A stretch of 64,000 nucleotides of DNA from Rhynchopus sp. YZ270_cl-10 (GCA_964035575.1 OZ037853.1:652501-716500), one strand, 5' to 3'. Shown: positions 1-11,524, counted from the first letter of the stretch. The notes: generated by a model from the sequence alone, not told the origin. Made by a program: numbers and translations.

Positions 1-700
1 CCTGAAATGGCAAGCTTTCTTTTCCCGCTTGACAGCAGCCTGACTCAACCCGTCTTCGCATATTTGGCCCCTCTCGAGCTTGTCGCTTGCTCACCTGCAG
101 AGCTTCATCTTGCACTCGAATTTGAGTTCTCTGGCATTGTACGACAGATCTTCTGGATTCGCTGAAATTCGTCCTGAAGCTTTTGCGGAGGTGCCAGCAG
201 GTCTCGTGCAATGCAATGCGCGCATCGTTTTGTTGCACTTCTGCATCGTCTTCCAAACCAACTCGATTGGGGTGGGGCAGCTTCACCTACACCTTTTCCA
301 GAATTTTTGCGTCTGCGTCGTCACCCCGGGTACGCTTTGCCGCAGGTGTAAGGGACCTCGGATATGCACTGAACCAATTTTTTCCGGTGCTTGGTGTCGA
401 GTGCAACTCAAGCGCGATACAGGCCTCTTTGCTTTTCCACATACTGAGCAAGAAACACGGATTTTCAGCAAGTTTTGTGCAGTCGTCCATCTGGATAAGG
501 TATTCCCTACCTTTGCTGTGTCTAAGGATGGACGGTTCGAGTCAGCCTCACCCCCCACCTGAACTTCTGAGAACTTATCCCATTTTTTTTCCAATGTCAG
601 TGGAAGTAACAGGGAATGGGATTTTAGGGGCAACAGCGGATGAAGGACAACAAGATGTGCCAGCACAGCGCCTGATGTGAGTGGCGAGTTGACTCCTGTA
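1..700 (-). pseudogene. Coding-like minus-strand relic with a Cys-rich segment
   Basis: On the minus strand, frames between about 720 and the window edge read as protein-like sequence, but no single frame covers the region. One segment (about 480-300) has a CSVCGKAK motif followed by SCTRHQAPEKIG, a C-x2-C arrangement. A neighbouring frame continues with more Cys and basic residues (RRCRSATKRCAHC). I do not recognise the family. It could be a decayed gene, or two exons read across an intron: a donor-like CAG/GTGAGC lies on the minus strand near 100. It is cut by the window start. Confidence 0.25.
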
Positions 701-1382
701 TGGTTCTTCCGAAACTCCATCAGTTGTTCGTTTTCCTCAGCGGTAGACGTATTCGGTGGAGAAGGTGAATGAGGTGAGTGAGAAGTGTTTCTCGAAATTC
801 GCGTTCGCGTTCGCGTTCACTTCCCAGAACTTGAGTGCTCCTTTCTGCGTATTTTGCTGTAGCGAAAGCGGTATACTTGAAAAACTTGATCCACCCCTGC
901 AAAAAGAATAGCAGATGTGGCACCAAGGTGTGCTGAAAGAGTGGCCTGATCCCATTTACTGAGCTATACCGGACAAAGACGTACCCGTACCGTAATGTGA
1001 ACGGGGGCGGTACACGACCGCTCGTAATGAAAACATCTAGTATCTAGTTTGTAGAGCGAGTTCAAGGTCCGCTCTCTAGCAGCAACAAAATAAACATCAA
1101 AACTAACCAGTCATTCCAATGGGAGGAACAAATGACTGGTACCTCCTCATTCACTACACTACGGCGAGACTGGAACACGCAAAAGGCGCACAACACTGTA
1201 TCGGTCACATGACCACGGGGGGTCACCTACAACCTCCAAAACCCCATTTTTCTTGGGGGGGACCACGGTCCCCCCCAAACCCCTGTAAAAATCCGGATTT
1301 TTCTGGGGAAAATATTGGGGGGGGGGGCATGGTTCCCCCCGGTCCCCCTTGGCGGAAACCCTGGTAATTTTTAATTCTCCCC

Positions 1383-1455
1383 GGTATCACATATGATACT
1401 GTGTTTCCATGGATACACCTGGAAAGGAGTTCCGTGCTATTCACAGAACTCGATA
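1383..1455. repeat. Dispersed repeat, copy 1
   Basis: The segment from CCCGGTATCA through TTTCCATGGATA to TTCCGTGCT matches 61087-61165 with small indels. It starts with a GTATCA/TGATAC mini-hairpin. Only two copies are seen in this window; its class is unknown. Confidence 0.45.
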
Positions 1456-1825
1456 GGCGATTGAGCGTATCTAAGAACAACCAAAACAAAAGAAAGTACA
1501 AGAAGATAATAAAAAATGCAGGAAAAATAGACAAAGGGAAGCCTCTTTTTTACTTTCAACGGATGTCATCCGGGGGGGGAGGGGGGGGGTCTCCGGGGGG
1601 GTGAGCGGACAAGTTTGGTAATTTGGCAACGGGGGGGTCTAGTACAAAACCGTGGTCACATGGATTTTATGAATTTTCTTCAAAATTTTTTTTTTCGAAT
1701 TTTATTTATTTGGAAAGATCGGTTACGAAAACGTTCAATTCCGGGGTCGCACGATTTTTTTTATGCCTCTGTGGATGGTTAGGTGATTTTTGGCTGTGGT
1801 ACCCCCTTTGGGAACGTTTCTACGC

Positions 1826-1856
1826 AGGTTTCTTAAGGAATTCCTTAAGAAAACCT
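1826..1856. repeat. 31-bp near-perfect palindrome
   Basis: Inverted repeat centred on GGAATTCC, with arms AGGTTTCTTAAG and CTTAAGAAAACCT. It lies in non-coding DNA just before the first heptamer array. Function unknown. Confidence 0.6.
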
Positions 1857-2065
1857 CCTCTTTGGGTCGCAGCACAGTGGCGTCTCTAAGTTGGATTTCT
1901 TTTGAAGAAGGTTTTCGATTTTTTTCCTTTGGATTTATTTTTTACGAATCTTTCAATTCCGACCATTTTTTTTATTCAGGAACACACTCCACGGTACGCA
2001 ACTTTTGGTGGAGCCGACCCCTATACGTTACTGTATAAAGACCCATGGAGCCTTTAAATTGACTT

Positions 2066-2951
2066 CACTGTACTGTGTACTGTGTACTGTGTACTGTGTA
2101 CTGTGTACTGTGTACTGTGTACTGTGTACTGTGTACTGTGTACTGTGTACTGTGTACTGTGTACTGTGTACTGTGTACTGTGTACTGTGTACTGTGTACT
2201 GTGTACTGTGTACTGTGTACTGTGTACTGTGTACTGTGTACTGTGTACTGTGTACTGTGTACTGTGTACTGTGTACTGTGTACTGTGTACTGTGTACTGT
2301 GTACTGTGTACTGTGTACTGTGTACTGTGTACTGTGTACTGTGTACTGTGTACTGTGTACTGTGTACTGTGTACTGTGTACTGTGTACTGTGTACTGTGT
2401 ACTGTGTACTGTGTACTGTGTACTGTGTACTGTGTACTGTGTACTGTGTACTGTGTACTGTGTACTGTGTACTGTGTACTGTGTACTGTGTACTGTGTAC
2501 TGTGTACTGTGTACTGTGTACTGTGTACTGTGTACTGTGTACTGTGTACTGTGTACTGTGTACTGTGTACTGTGTACTGTGTACTGTGTACTGTGTACTG
2601 TGTACTGTGTACTGTGTACTGTGTACTGTGTACTGTGTACTGTGTACTGTGTACTGTGTACTGTGTACTGTGTACTGTGTACTGTGTACTGTGTACTGTG
2701 TACTGTGTACTGTGTACTGTGTACTGTGTACTGTGTACTGTGTACTGTGTACTGTGTACTGTGTACTGTGTACTGTGTACTGTGTACTGTGTACTGTGTA
2801 CTGTGTACTGTGTACTGTGTACTGTGTACTGTGTACTGTGTACTGTGTACTGTGTACTGTGTACTGTGTACTGTGTACTGTGTACTGTGTACTGTGTACT
2901 GTGTACTGTGTACTGTGTACTGTGTACTGTGTACTGTGTACTGTGTACTGT
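2066..2951. repeat. (TGTGTAC)n heptamer array, about 126 copies
   Basis: An essentially perfect 7-bp tandem repeat over almost 890 bp. Since 7 is not a multiple of 3, all three forward frames and the reverse frames stay open and produce long artefactual reading frames (CTVYCVL or HSTQYTV repeats). No gene is claimed. A second array of the same unit lies at about 9262-9736. The unit does not match standard telomere repeats. Confidence 0.97.
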
Positions 2952-3199
2952 GAGTCACCTAAAGGGGTTCTGCTCAACGAAAGTGGCCGATTTTTTTTTT
3001 TTTTATTTCACCCCAGCAGGGCGTTCGCTATCGCCATCGTTTTTCCTGAATCGTGGCGAAATGCCAAAAAACCCGAAAATTTTGCATTTTTACTAGTGCT
3101 TAAAATAGGTCAAAAAAAGTTTTTCGCCGGAGAGAAGCTAGTTCGTGGGGGTGAATCCCTGGTACTGAGTGATAAAAAAAATTTTGCGATTTGCGCGTG

Positions 3200-3460
3200 A
3201 TACCTTCCCCAGCACTAATACCAGCAAAACGATGGAGAATTTCAGCAATCCCCCCCTCACTGAGGATCTCTTTGTGCTGTTTAATCAAACAGATGTACTA
3301 GAGAGAGGCATCTGTCATATGAGACTTCATCCTTAGTTTGATTATTTTCAATAAACTAAACCGTCTCTCTGCCTCCACCGAGGTTGAAGATAGAGTTGAC
3401 ACGAGTAGTGACACCTTCAGCTGACTGCAGGATTGAGGAGCGAGCGGGAGTGCTGGGGAA
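3200..3460 (-). pseudogene. hAT-type transposase C-terminal relic
   Basis: Minus-strand translation gives SSTSVEAERRFSLLKIIK followed by LRMKSHMTDASL. This is the form of the hAT C-terminal dimerisation region (a Ser/Thr-rich stretch, then VE-x-x-FS, then a basic helix and a DRLxxL-like segment). The same frame continues after one stop as ICLIKQHKEILSEGGIAEILHR. Upstream parts of the transposase (DDE core, BED finger) are not seen. It is a short, 5'-truncated and mutated DNA-transposon fossil in AT-rich DNA. The family call rests on this one motif block. Confidence 0.55.
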
Positions 3461-3499
3461 ACTTCCTCTCACGGCAGGCGGGTTTGCGGATGATTTTGA

Positions 3500-3960
3500 G
3501 TACAGTGGACACCCCCTCTGCGACCCCCCCTCCGGGGGGGGTCGACAGGGTGGTGGGGAGAAATGTCTCTCTTTTTTTTTTTTCTCCCTTTTTTCTTTAT
3601 TTATTTATTTATACAGGGTTTCGCCCCGGTGGGGCGAAGCCCTGGGGCGAAATAAAATGTCATTTTTTCAGGAAAAGATTTTTTTAACGAAAAAAATTTT
3701 TTTTCGCCCCGGGGCGAACGCCCTGCACCCCAGGGTTGTTTCTAGGATCTCGTTTTTTTTTCTCGGGGGGGGTCAATTTTTTTCCCAAAAAAAAATTTTT
3801 TTCCGCCGGGAAAAAATGGTCTTTCAAGGGTTTTTGGGTGTATTCCGAGCTTTCTCGACGAAGCCTCGATCTCACCAAGAAAACCCCATACCCCAAAGCT
3901 TCAGAATATCATGGTGGTATGTAGCTTCTGTGCGGGTATGAAACAGGTAAAGAAACGGTG
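3500..3960. other. Low-complexity A/T and C/G runs with hairpins
   Basis: Alternating poly-A, poly-T and C/G runs. A strong hairpin at 3616-3643 has arms GGGTTTCGCCCC and GGGGCGAAGCCC. No gene seen. Confidence 0.6.
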
Positions 3961-3961
3961 G

Positions 3962-4108
3962 CCATGGTACCCAAAGGTTCCTGGCGAAGCCACGGTACGC
4001 AACATTTCTAAAATTGCGCTCAAAATTGCACTATTGTACAGCCAAACTATGTCATGGGAAGGGTGTGATGTAAGCTTGCGCCGCAGGCGCACGGTACGCT
4101 ACTTTTAT
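3962..4108. repeat. Dispersed two-hairpin repeat, copy 1
   Basis: About 147 bp. One end has CCTGGCGAAGCCACGGTACGC (hairpin TGGC-GAA-GCCA) and the other TTGCGCCGCAGGCGCACGG (hairpin GCGCC-GCA-GGCGC). Both hairpins are followed by ACGGTACGC. An inverted copy of about 130 bp lies at 16066-16195, and fragments occur near 1990, 10402, 21513 and 21883. Both hairpin ends are conserved while the middle differs, as expected for a small mobile or regulatory module. Confidence 0.6.
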
Positions 4109-4281
4109 TCTTTTCGCCAAATATTTTTTCACACTCCCATCACCGTTCCACGTAGTGTAGTCGGTGTGGGTGTTGTCGCTCTTCACCAGTGCCAACACTG
4201 GTGGTGGGTGGAAAACGTGTAGTTCGGGGGGAAATATGTAATTTTTTACAGGGGGGTGAGGCTCACCAGCGCACCGTGCCA

Positions 4282-4341
4282 GATTCTGGGGGTAAAATTG
4301 ACCCCCCCCGGGGGGGGTCAATTTGACCCCCCAGAATCTGG
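4282..4341. repeat. Perfect-arm inverted repeat (hairpin)
   Basis: Arms AGATTCTGGGGGT...ATTGACCCCCC and GGGGGGTCAAT...CCCCCAGAATCT surround a C/G-rich centre. Non-coding; it could be a folded-back mini-element. Confidence 0.6.
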
Positions 4342-6030
4342 GGGGGGTCAGTGACCCCCCCCGACCCCCCTAGAAACAACCCTGTTTCACCCAGACCCCA
4401 GCCCGGAAATCTCGAAAAGCGAGGTTTCTGGGTGTTTTACTGGGCCAAACCCTCACAGAAGCCAAAAAACCCTGTTTTTGCCCGATTTCGCCCGATTTCA
4501 CCCGATTTCGCCCGGATTTCACCGGGGTTGGGGACACCCCACTAGATGCTCAAAAGTGCCAAATTTTGCTTTTAATGGCCTCAAATCGTCGAAATTAGCC
4601 CTAAATCGGGCAAAAAAAAATTCAAGAGTCCCTTTCCCTGGGAGGCAATAGCCACGGGAGCAGACGCTGTCCCACGAGATAGCGTACGCTGTCCCAGACG
4701 CTGTCCCAGGGACAGCAATTCTGAACGTAGTATTATCGTCCACTTTTCACGCTGTCCCACATCAAACTGGGCACCGTGTACGCAAAATGGGGTTTTCAGG
4801 AGCACCATATTTCTTGCATTCTGTAAAGCGCACTTCGCATAACTCGGGACCTATGGTTCCGAGTTGCGTATTATTGGCGCACTCGATGCGCTCGTGCACC
4901 AAAATTACTATTTTTTGGCTGCAAAATAGGGCAACAGCCTCAGCAAATGCAAGATTTTTACCCACCCCATCCCAATGTCTATCAAGAAAGCGAAAAGTAC
5001 ACCATTTGCGGAGGGAGTTGTTTGTATTATATTTTGGCACCTGGGTACCCAGGTACACAGGTACAAGGAAATAAGTTGTGAAAGCAACCACAGCCAACCC
5101 GCCAGTCACTGAAAAGTGACCAGACAGTCCACTTGACAAACACAAAAGTGTCCAGTCACGTGGGGCATTCATGCACTGAGGAGATAATGATCCAACAATT
5201 TACAAGAAAACATTACTTAACCTACTGCCGGAAGTTGCCAGGTCGTAGTAACACACAAAGTGTGCCTCCGCTCGGGAATATCGTTGTTATAGCGACCAAA
5301 AAGGCCTCAGACGCTAGTCATGGTATAACCGGGCGAACGGCCCAAGACCCCCGTGGAGAAGTTAAATATTGTAATGCTTTCAAGTAAAATGCGACCACTG
5401 TCTTACCCTCCTCAATGCATGGTGGAAGATGTCTTTGACAACAAATATCCTGTACCCAGGTACCAGGTTCCCAGACCCACGCAGTGGCACATGACCGCAA
5501 GTGTGAGTGACCCACACATGAGGGAATCGGACACTACGCAAAATTTACCACCAGACCCTGTCTTCGTGCACCTTAAGTACAACGCCGCAGACAGGCCAAA
5601 CATGCGTTGGCCTCAGAGTAATGCCTGCTGTGCAGGTATCAAACATGAGAACCAACTCCCAGCAACGAGGGGTGCCTTTTGGCGGGCGTTGTTGAGGGTG
5701 TTTGGGGTGCAAAGTTTTCCACAATTTTGATGCGCGGGTACAGAAGTGTTGTCTTGTTCTTTCATCTCTAGGAATGTAAATGTCAATCGCGTTTAACTAC
5801 CACTAGGGCTTGTTCAGTGAACCCACGAGGGGTCGAAGGGGGTTGGTTATCCCATATCTATCAAAGGTTGTGTCGACCAGGCGAACCCACTATGTTACGC
5901 TGTATGATGATAAATCCGAAGAAATAACAGTGCATAGCAACTGCAGGAAGTTTATTAAAAAGAGTGCCTCACGCTACACAAACTACCACCCGCGATTGAC
6001 TTAGATGATAACTCCACCTGATTTTTACCC
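4342..6030. other. Non-coding region with GTAC-containing seed sequences
   Basis: No gene recognised. The phrase ACGCTGTCCCA recurs several times at 4655-4760. At 5041-5075 and 5448-5480 there are single or double copies of the units GGTACCCA and AGGTACAC that form long arrays elsewhere in the window, so these look like unexpanded seeds. A coding-like fragment at 5810-6004 (HSNCRKFIKKSASRY) is too short to assign. Confidence 0.45.
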
Positions 6031-6112
6031 CGCGTATAGGCGCGTATAGGCGCGTAAAGGCGCGTATAGGCTCGTAGAGGCGCGTATAAGCCCGTATAGG
6101 TCCGTAAAGGCA
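6031..6112. repeat. Degenerate decamer tandem repeat (GGCGCGTATA)n
   Basis: About eight imperfect 10-bp units. The same decamer reappears at 7984-8035 in about five units, so the two sites probably share an ancestor. Confidence 0.75.
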
Positions 6113-6229
6113 CATCCCCACGCATTTTCCCCTCTATACGTGTATATATCCCCCCACAACCCGCCAAAGCCACTCTTTTCCCTCTCCTGGGACACCTTCG
6201 GCCCCGCTTTGTTTGGGCATCACCACTGC

Positions 6230-6486
6230 GCCAAGCGGAGGATGAGGAGGTCGCCTTCTGGGATGACGAGATCGTGGAAGGAGACGACGACTGGGCATGG
6301 GGACTGTGTGACGAAGAGGCTGACGACTGGATTTCTTTGAGGAATACTTCCCTCACAACCAGTTGTGCTGGATGCGTTGATGCCACTTCGTCCGCAGAGT
6401 ACGGGGATCAGGCACATAAGGGCGACAAAGTTCTGGCGGAAGTCCGAGCCCACCGTGGCACACCCTCACACATGACTGCAGCCTAG
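6230..6486 (+). CDS. Acidic coding-like fragment, unassigned
   Basis: The frame reading EDEEVAFWDDEIVEGDDDWA, then WGLCDEEADDWIS and on to GTPSHMTAA, ends in TAG at 6484-6486. The Asp/Glu/Trp-rich composition looks protein-coding rather than random, but no ATG start is visible and the upstream frame breaks up. A strong hairpin overlaps the stop. I do not recognise a family; it may be the C-terminus of a decayed gene. Confidence 0.3.
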
Positions 6487-6537
6487 CGGCCATCCACCCC
6501 TCGAGTGGATGGCCGTTTGGCTGCAGTCATGTGCTAG
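6470..6537. repeat. 68-bp hairpin at the end of the acidic fragment
   Basis: Arms CACATGACTGCAGCC and GGCTGCAGTCATGTG plus GGCCATCCAC/GTGGATGGCC around a CTCGAG centre; only a few positions mismatch. It could act as an RNA hairpin at the 3' end of the fragment, or be a fold-back element. Confidence 0.75.
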
Positions 6538-6619
6538 GCGCTCCTCTCCACCGTCCTACCCACCGACCGGACGATGACGATGTTGAGGTTGCGCCTCAAT
6601 GCGAAGAGACGCAAGGCAA

Positions 6620-7575
6620 GGTGGTCTTACTTTGCAGTGCCTTTGATGCCAATCAATCCACCGAGTGAGCGCATTGCCAGGCTTGCCTTCATGACACCTT
6701 CATGAGGGCTAGCTTGGCACAGCGAAGAAAGTTGCGATCGATCGATGAGCCTCGCCTTTAGTGATGACAGCACCTTCGCCAGGGCAGCAAGCGTGCCAGG
6801 GGTGTGCTTTTGGTTGCACAACACACAAGGTGCGGAGGAGTGAATCTGTCAGGTTTGACGGGCCACCTGCAGTGGCTCGCGGCATGCTGGTGATTGCTGC
6901 CATGACCTCTTTGGTGGTGAAGTCGGCGGGGCCAGAGGGGTTCTTCATGTCCCCATGCACAGAAGGTAGGGGCGCCGTAGGGTGCTTGCCCTTAAGCTTG
7001 GCAAACGTTGCAGGTCCATGCGGGGCGAGACCATCGCTGGTGAGGGAAGTCAAGGCCTGTCGTGGGAGTCCCGCTTCCACCTTCACTCGAGAGCGCTTCT
7101 GGCGCGCCTCCAAAGTATCCCCCGTGTCCACTTCGGCTGGTCCTGTATCCCATCCAGAGCGTTGGAATTCTTAAATCCGAAGGAGAAGATGTGGTCCAGG
7201 ACATACTCATTTGCCGCGCGTGGATCCTCAGGTGGCCAAGGAGGCCCGGGTTCAGCGTCGCTTTCTTCATTTGTTCCTCTGGTAAGTCCACCTTCCCCAC
7301 CGGCCGAATCGCCTCGTAGTGGCGGCCGCATAACGCCATTGCCACCGTCGTACGACGAAGCAGCTCTTTCGCCCGAAGATCAGCGTTGCTGATGTTCGCA
7401 CCTGGCAATCAGGATGACCGACGACATGACGTGGGAGGACGTGACACGCCGTCTGATTGGCAAGATCTTGGCGAACAAGTTATGGAAGCGAGCTGCCGAA
7501 ATTTTCCGCAAAGGGAACCACGTTGGGGTGTCGATGACAAGGGTCTCTGAGGCGGCCACTACACCCGGCCCAGTG
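6620..7575. mobile_element. LINE relic with internal inversion
   Basis: Fragment of a non-LTR retrotransposon related to the large LINE at about 30.9-37.3 kb. The minus strand from about 7408 to 6628 reads like the region before the RT core: LLRRTTVA, later SDGLAPHGPATFAKLKGKHP and MPRATAGGPSNL, matching LRATTVAT, GLAPDSEATLQALRAKHP and MPRGTAAGPSGL of the intact element. The plus strand at 7414-7560 reads EDVTRRLIGKILANKLWK and NHVGVSMTRVSEAAT, which is the next segment of the same protein. So the upstream part is inverted and directly joined to the downstream part, the structure left by twin priming. It is full of frame breaks and lacks the catalytic YxDD part. Confidence 0.6.
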
Positions 7576-8746
7576 TTTAGCAGTCCATTCAATGATTTTG
7601 TTAAATCGTTGAATGGTAGTGTTGTACTCCTTCCTTCGCGAAGCGTCGGACTTATCCACACACTTGGTTTGGTGAAGGAGTACTTGCAGCAGAATCCCCA
7701 TACGTGCTACTCTGACTTGTATAAGAAGCAACCAAACGGGTGCCTTCCTCTATGCAACGGTTGCAACAACCCCGGTGTGAGAAAGAGGGATATCCATTTT
7801 GTCGATTTTGGGGGTGTTGCGAGCGTGTGACATTCTGTCCCTCCGGAAGGGGATTCTGAAGATGTGCGTGAAGTTTCAGGGTTTGGGCACCCACTCACAA
7901 CATTTTTACGTTACCCCAACCCTTACCCACAAAATTTCCCCCACTAGAACCCACCCAAAAAATTTTTTTTTCTGGATTTTTGGCCCCGCGTATAGGCGCG
8001 TAAAGGCGCGTAAAGGGCCGTATAGGCCCGAATCCCGTTTTTTTTTTGGGGGCAAAATCAGGTGGTTAACTAGAGAATTCAGAACAAAACAACACCCTGC
8101 CCACACACACTAAATTGTCATGCTTCAAGAGCATGTCTAGGCCAAAATTACTGTTGACAAAAAAGGCAACAAAACCACCCACAAGGAGTGTGAATTGTGC
8201 ACTGGTTTTCTGGGGGAACAAACAACATTTTCTCGTGTCCTCCGCAAGCAGAGGACAGACTTTCCGGAAGGTTTCCAAAGTCGAATTTCTTGCACTAGCT
8301 ATGCTCCCTGGGTTAGTGGCTATAGCAGTGACTGACAAAGTGTTCCCACCCCCAGGTATTCACCCGCAAACCAGAATAGACTGATGCGGGTGAACACCCG
8401 TTGAATTTTGAGTTGTTGAATGTTGGACGAGGCGAAGCTTCTTTCATCGCAATCGCAGATACAGTCAGATTTCACGATCCTGTACAAATGTGGGGTGTGA
8501 TTAAGTTATGGTGTACAAACGTAGAAGTAGTTAGGTTAATGAAAAAAGTGGTGAAACACGGCGTACGAAAGCGTTGTACTATCAACAGAACCTTTTCAAA
8601 ACTCAAAATTCTGGCGGCGACACTAAAAAAATGCCGCAAACCACTGGACGTCTTGTTGAATCTACACAAGTAACTGAAAGTTAAACACATTTACATACCT
8701 TATCTTCACCGTAACCTGTAAGCTGTCAAGGTGCCTTCTCTGGGCC
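7576..8746. other. Non-coding stretch with small repeats
   Basis: No recognisable gene. It contains the second decamer cluster (7984-8035), a hairpin at 8357-8397 (arms TTCACCCGCA/TGCGGGTGAA), and a short segment at 8578-8625 that resembles 16337-16377 (AACAGAAC-TTTTCAAA, CTGGCGGCG). Confidence 0.45.
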
Positions 8747-8886
8747 ACCCAGTACCCAGTACCCAGTACCCAGTACCCAGTACCCAGTACCCAGTACCCA
8801 GTACCCAGTACCCAGTACCCAGTACCCAGTACCCAGTACCCAGTACCCAGTACCCAGTACCCAGTACCCAGTACCCAGTACCCAAA
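8747..8886. repeat. (AGTACCC)n heptamer array, about 19 copies
   Basis: Perfect 7-bp tandem repeat containing GTAC. It opens artefactual frames on both strands (YWVLGTG and STQYPVP). Confidence 0.97.
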
Positions 8887-9261
8887 ATATTTTCGCGATT
8901 TCCCCATTTTTTCTTTTTTTTTGATAAATTGTTGGAGTAGTGGGGTGTCCCGGCGGTACCACACTAACACCCACTTACACACACTTTCACCCCATTACGC
9001 CCCATTACACCCCATTACACATGAATTACAACGCCTTGGTGTTTTGGTCTTTACTAAAGGGATGTGCAGACGACACCAAAAAAATTGAAAATTTTCGCGA
9101 TATTTGGTGCTCCAAAAATTTGCCGGAACCGAAAATCGTGTAGTTTGGGTGTATTGAGGCCAGAAAAAAATTGTGTGAATAGTAGGGTTCAATACATGAA
9201 AATATTCCTGATAGGGTGGCATTCGGCCAAAAAATCAGCTGTTTTGGTCATTTTTGCCTTG

Positions 9262-9736
9262 TACAGTGCTGTGTATACTGTATACTGTGTACTGTGTACT
9301 GTGTACTGTGTACTGTGTACTGTGTACTGTGTACTGTGTACTGTGTACTGTGTACTGTGTACTGTGTACTGTGTACTGTGTACTGTGTACTGTGTACTGT
9401 GTACTGTGTACTGTGTACTGTGTACTGTGTACTGTGTACTGTGTACTGTGTACTGTGTACTGTGTACTGTGTACTGTGTACTGTGTACTGTGTACTGTGT
9501 ACTGTGTACTGTGTACTGTGTACTGTGTACTGTGTACTGTGTACTGTGTACTGTGTACTGTGTACTGTGTACTGTGTACTGTGTACTGTGTACTGTGTAC
9601 TGTGTACTGTGTACTGTGTACTGTGTACTGTGTACTGTGTACTGTGTACTGTGTACTGTGTACTGTGTACTGTGTACTGTGTACTGTGTACTGTGTACTG
9701 TGTACTGTGTACTGTGTACTGTGTACTGTGTACTGT
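9262..9736. repeat. (TGTGTAC)n heptamer array, about 64 copies
   Basis: Same unit as the array at 2066-2951. The left edge (9262-9290) has imperfect units, the rest is essentially perfect. That pattern fits growth away from a degenerate edge. Confidence 0.96.
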
Positions 9737-10082
9737 TCGATTTCACAACGAATGGCAAATGTGAGTCAGCGAGCTTGGTGCACGAATCTTCAATCGAGCT
9801 TGTCCTCTTCGGATCTGAGAGTGCGTTCGCGGCATGAGAGCTGCCTACGTTCGGCCCCAGCAGGCGCGTGGCCTGCACATTTTTAATACCCACTTTTGAA
9901 AATGGGTATTAACGAAAATGGGTACTAGGAAATTGGGTATTAAAGAGAAAAACCCTACAAAAATTAAAATACAAACAACTCCCTGCGCAAATGATTTACT
10001 GAGGATGGGGTGGGTGAAACTTTTATTTGAGGGATGGGGCAGCATCCCAAGGTGGAAAATGGAGTGAGGGTGGTTCGTACCC

Positions 10083-10245
10083 CAACTCGGGCGGACTCCG
10101 CCCGAGTCCGTCTCAGGTCCGCCCGAGTTGAGACGGACCTGAGACGGACTCGGGAGGAGTTCGCCTGAGTCCGTCTCAGGTCCGTATCAACTCGGGCGGG
10201 GTCTTGGTGGAATTTTTTTGGCGGACTCAGGCGGACCACGAAGTA
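10083..10245. repeat. Nested inverted-repeat cluster
   Basis: ACTCGGGCGGAC and GTCCGCCCGAGT alternate several times together with GTCTCAGGTCCG/CGGACCTGAGAC, so several alternative hairpins are possible. Non-coding. Confidence 0.7.
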
Positions 10246-10723
10246 TGTGCAGACAGTTGCTGTAGTTGTTGTGGGTGCGGATGTTCGCGTCAGTTGCAGG
10301 CAAATGTCCAGCATCTGAGACATTTGAGGTTGTGCACAAGAAGAAGGAGAAGACGTGTTAATCGCATTCAATCATGAGGTTGGAAGACAGAGGAGATCTA
10401 AAATGTTGCGCACCGTGGCTTCGCCAGGAACCTTTGGGTGCCTTGACTGCCTTGTCTTACATAAATGTACTGAGGTTACTGATAAGGCTGACACTCACTA
10501 TGGATTGTGGTTCACTCTCCCCACCAGCCTTCCACGATTTTGTGCATCAGAAGGAAGAAGCGCCTCACCCCCCTGCACTGGCAGGGAGTCGCGCGCGCGA
10601 AGCGCGCGCAGCGACTGCTTTTACGGGGGGAAAGCTCGGGACCCCAAATCACCCCGGTTTGGCCAACAGGGGTCCCTGTCAACATGTCGAAAAATTTTTG
10701 CGGGGGAAAATAACTATTTATTC

Positions 10724-10863
10724 GAGTGAAATAAGAACCATTTTATTTCACGCGCCACTAAAAAGGTGACCGAGTGCGTTATTTCCCGAGCGAAGCGAGG
10801 GGAATAAGAGTCACGAGGGTGCCTTTTTAGTGGCAAGTGCAAGAAAATGTTCTTATTTCACTC
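10724..10863. repeat. 140-bp fold-back palindrome
   Basis: Arms GAGTGAAATAAGAAC.../...GTTCTTATTTCACTC with an inner GCCACTAAAAAGG/CCTTTTTAGTGGC pair. The apex ATTTCCCGAGCGAAGCGAGG contains GCGAAGC. Its apex resembles that of the palindrome at 29795-29939. It could be a small non-autonomous fold-back element. Confidence 0.75.
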
Positions 10864-11524
10864 AATATGTAATTTTATTCCACAAGTGAAAACGTATTTA
10901 TAGGTGTAAACAGGTGGAACGTTGAACCCACGCTCCATCCATTAGTGTAGCCACCCTAGTGTGCTCCACTACATTTTTTGTTGATTTTTTGTAGTGTAGA
11001 CACCTGCGTGATGGTAACGTACTGTATGCCATGGCATAAAGCCTTTATGTCACGATCCCCACCTATCCCAAGCCAAAATTGCGTGACGTAAAGCCTAGCT
11101 TATGTCACGAGTTTTTACGGTCAAAAACGAAAAACCAGGCTTGAGTTTATAATTATCACAACGCACAAAGGATGGTGTGATTCAGGGGGTACGGACAACC
11201 CACGGGGAACCCACGGAGAACTGTTTCGGGCCATATTAAGATTTGCGGAGCACCTTCGGGAGAACCATGGGGGAACCACGGAGAATCCGTTTGGTGATTA
11301 CACCAAAGGAGATAAAAATGTTGAAGGAAAAAGGAAGAACAAAACAGTGTGGTTTACAACAGGGACAAGGAAACCCTCCAGAACCAGAAAAATCTGCTCG
11401 TATGATGTCAAGAAAGAAAGAAGGAAAAAGCCAAAGTACCCTAATGGACCAAAGCATCTTATACTATCATCTACAGTAACACCAGATCTCCCCAGGTCGC
11501 AGCAAAGCTGTTTTAACAAGTTAC

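Larger units (their letters stand above)
721..2065. other. Non-coding AT- and G-run-rich stretch
   Basis: No convincing gene here. It holds a short hairpin with arms CCAGTCATT/AATGACTGG near 1110-1142, several G8-G10 runs (1254-1262, 1316-1328, 1570-1600), and two diverged copies of an AT-rich segment containing TTCAATTCCG (about 1735 and 1952). The part around 1385-1450 recurs near 61085-61165. Confidence 0.5.
9737..11524. other. Intergenic DNA rich in palindromes
   Basis: Holds a small palindrome at 9887-9913 (AATACCCA/TGGGTATT), a nested inverted-repeat cluster at 10083-10215, part of the two-hairpin repeat at 10400-10445, a GCGAAGC hairpin at 10589-10617 and a 140-bp fold-back at 10724-10863. 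From 11170 to 11280 phrases such as CACGGGGAACC and CACGGAGAA recur. No gene recognised before the NACHT homology starts near 11525. Confidence 0.5.

Noticed and set aside
2066-2951. Telomere or subtelomere repeat
   Set aside because: TGTGTAC is not a known telomere unit, occurs in internal arrays at two places, and is flanked by ordinary DNA on both sides.
2005-3200. Long reading frames of CTVYCVL or HSTQYTV repeats (also 9064-9893, 8662-8982, 14911-16340, 27504-28386)
   Set aside because: They are translations of perfect 7- or 8-bp tandem arrays that leave every frame open; no start context, domain or codon bias supports a gene.
5133-5730. Transposase-like fragments in short frames
   Set aside because: Frames are short, no catalytic motif or known domain signature could be identified.
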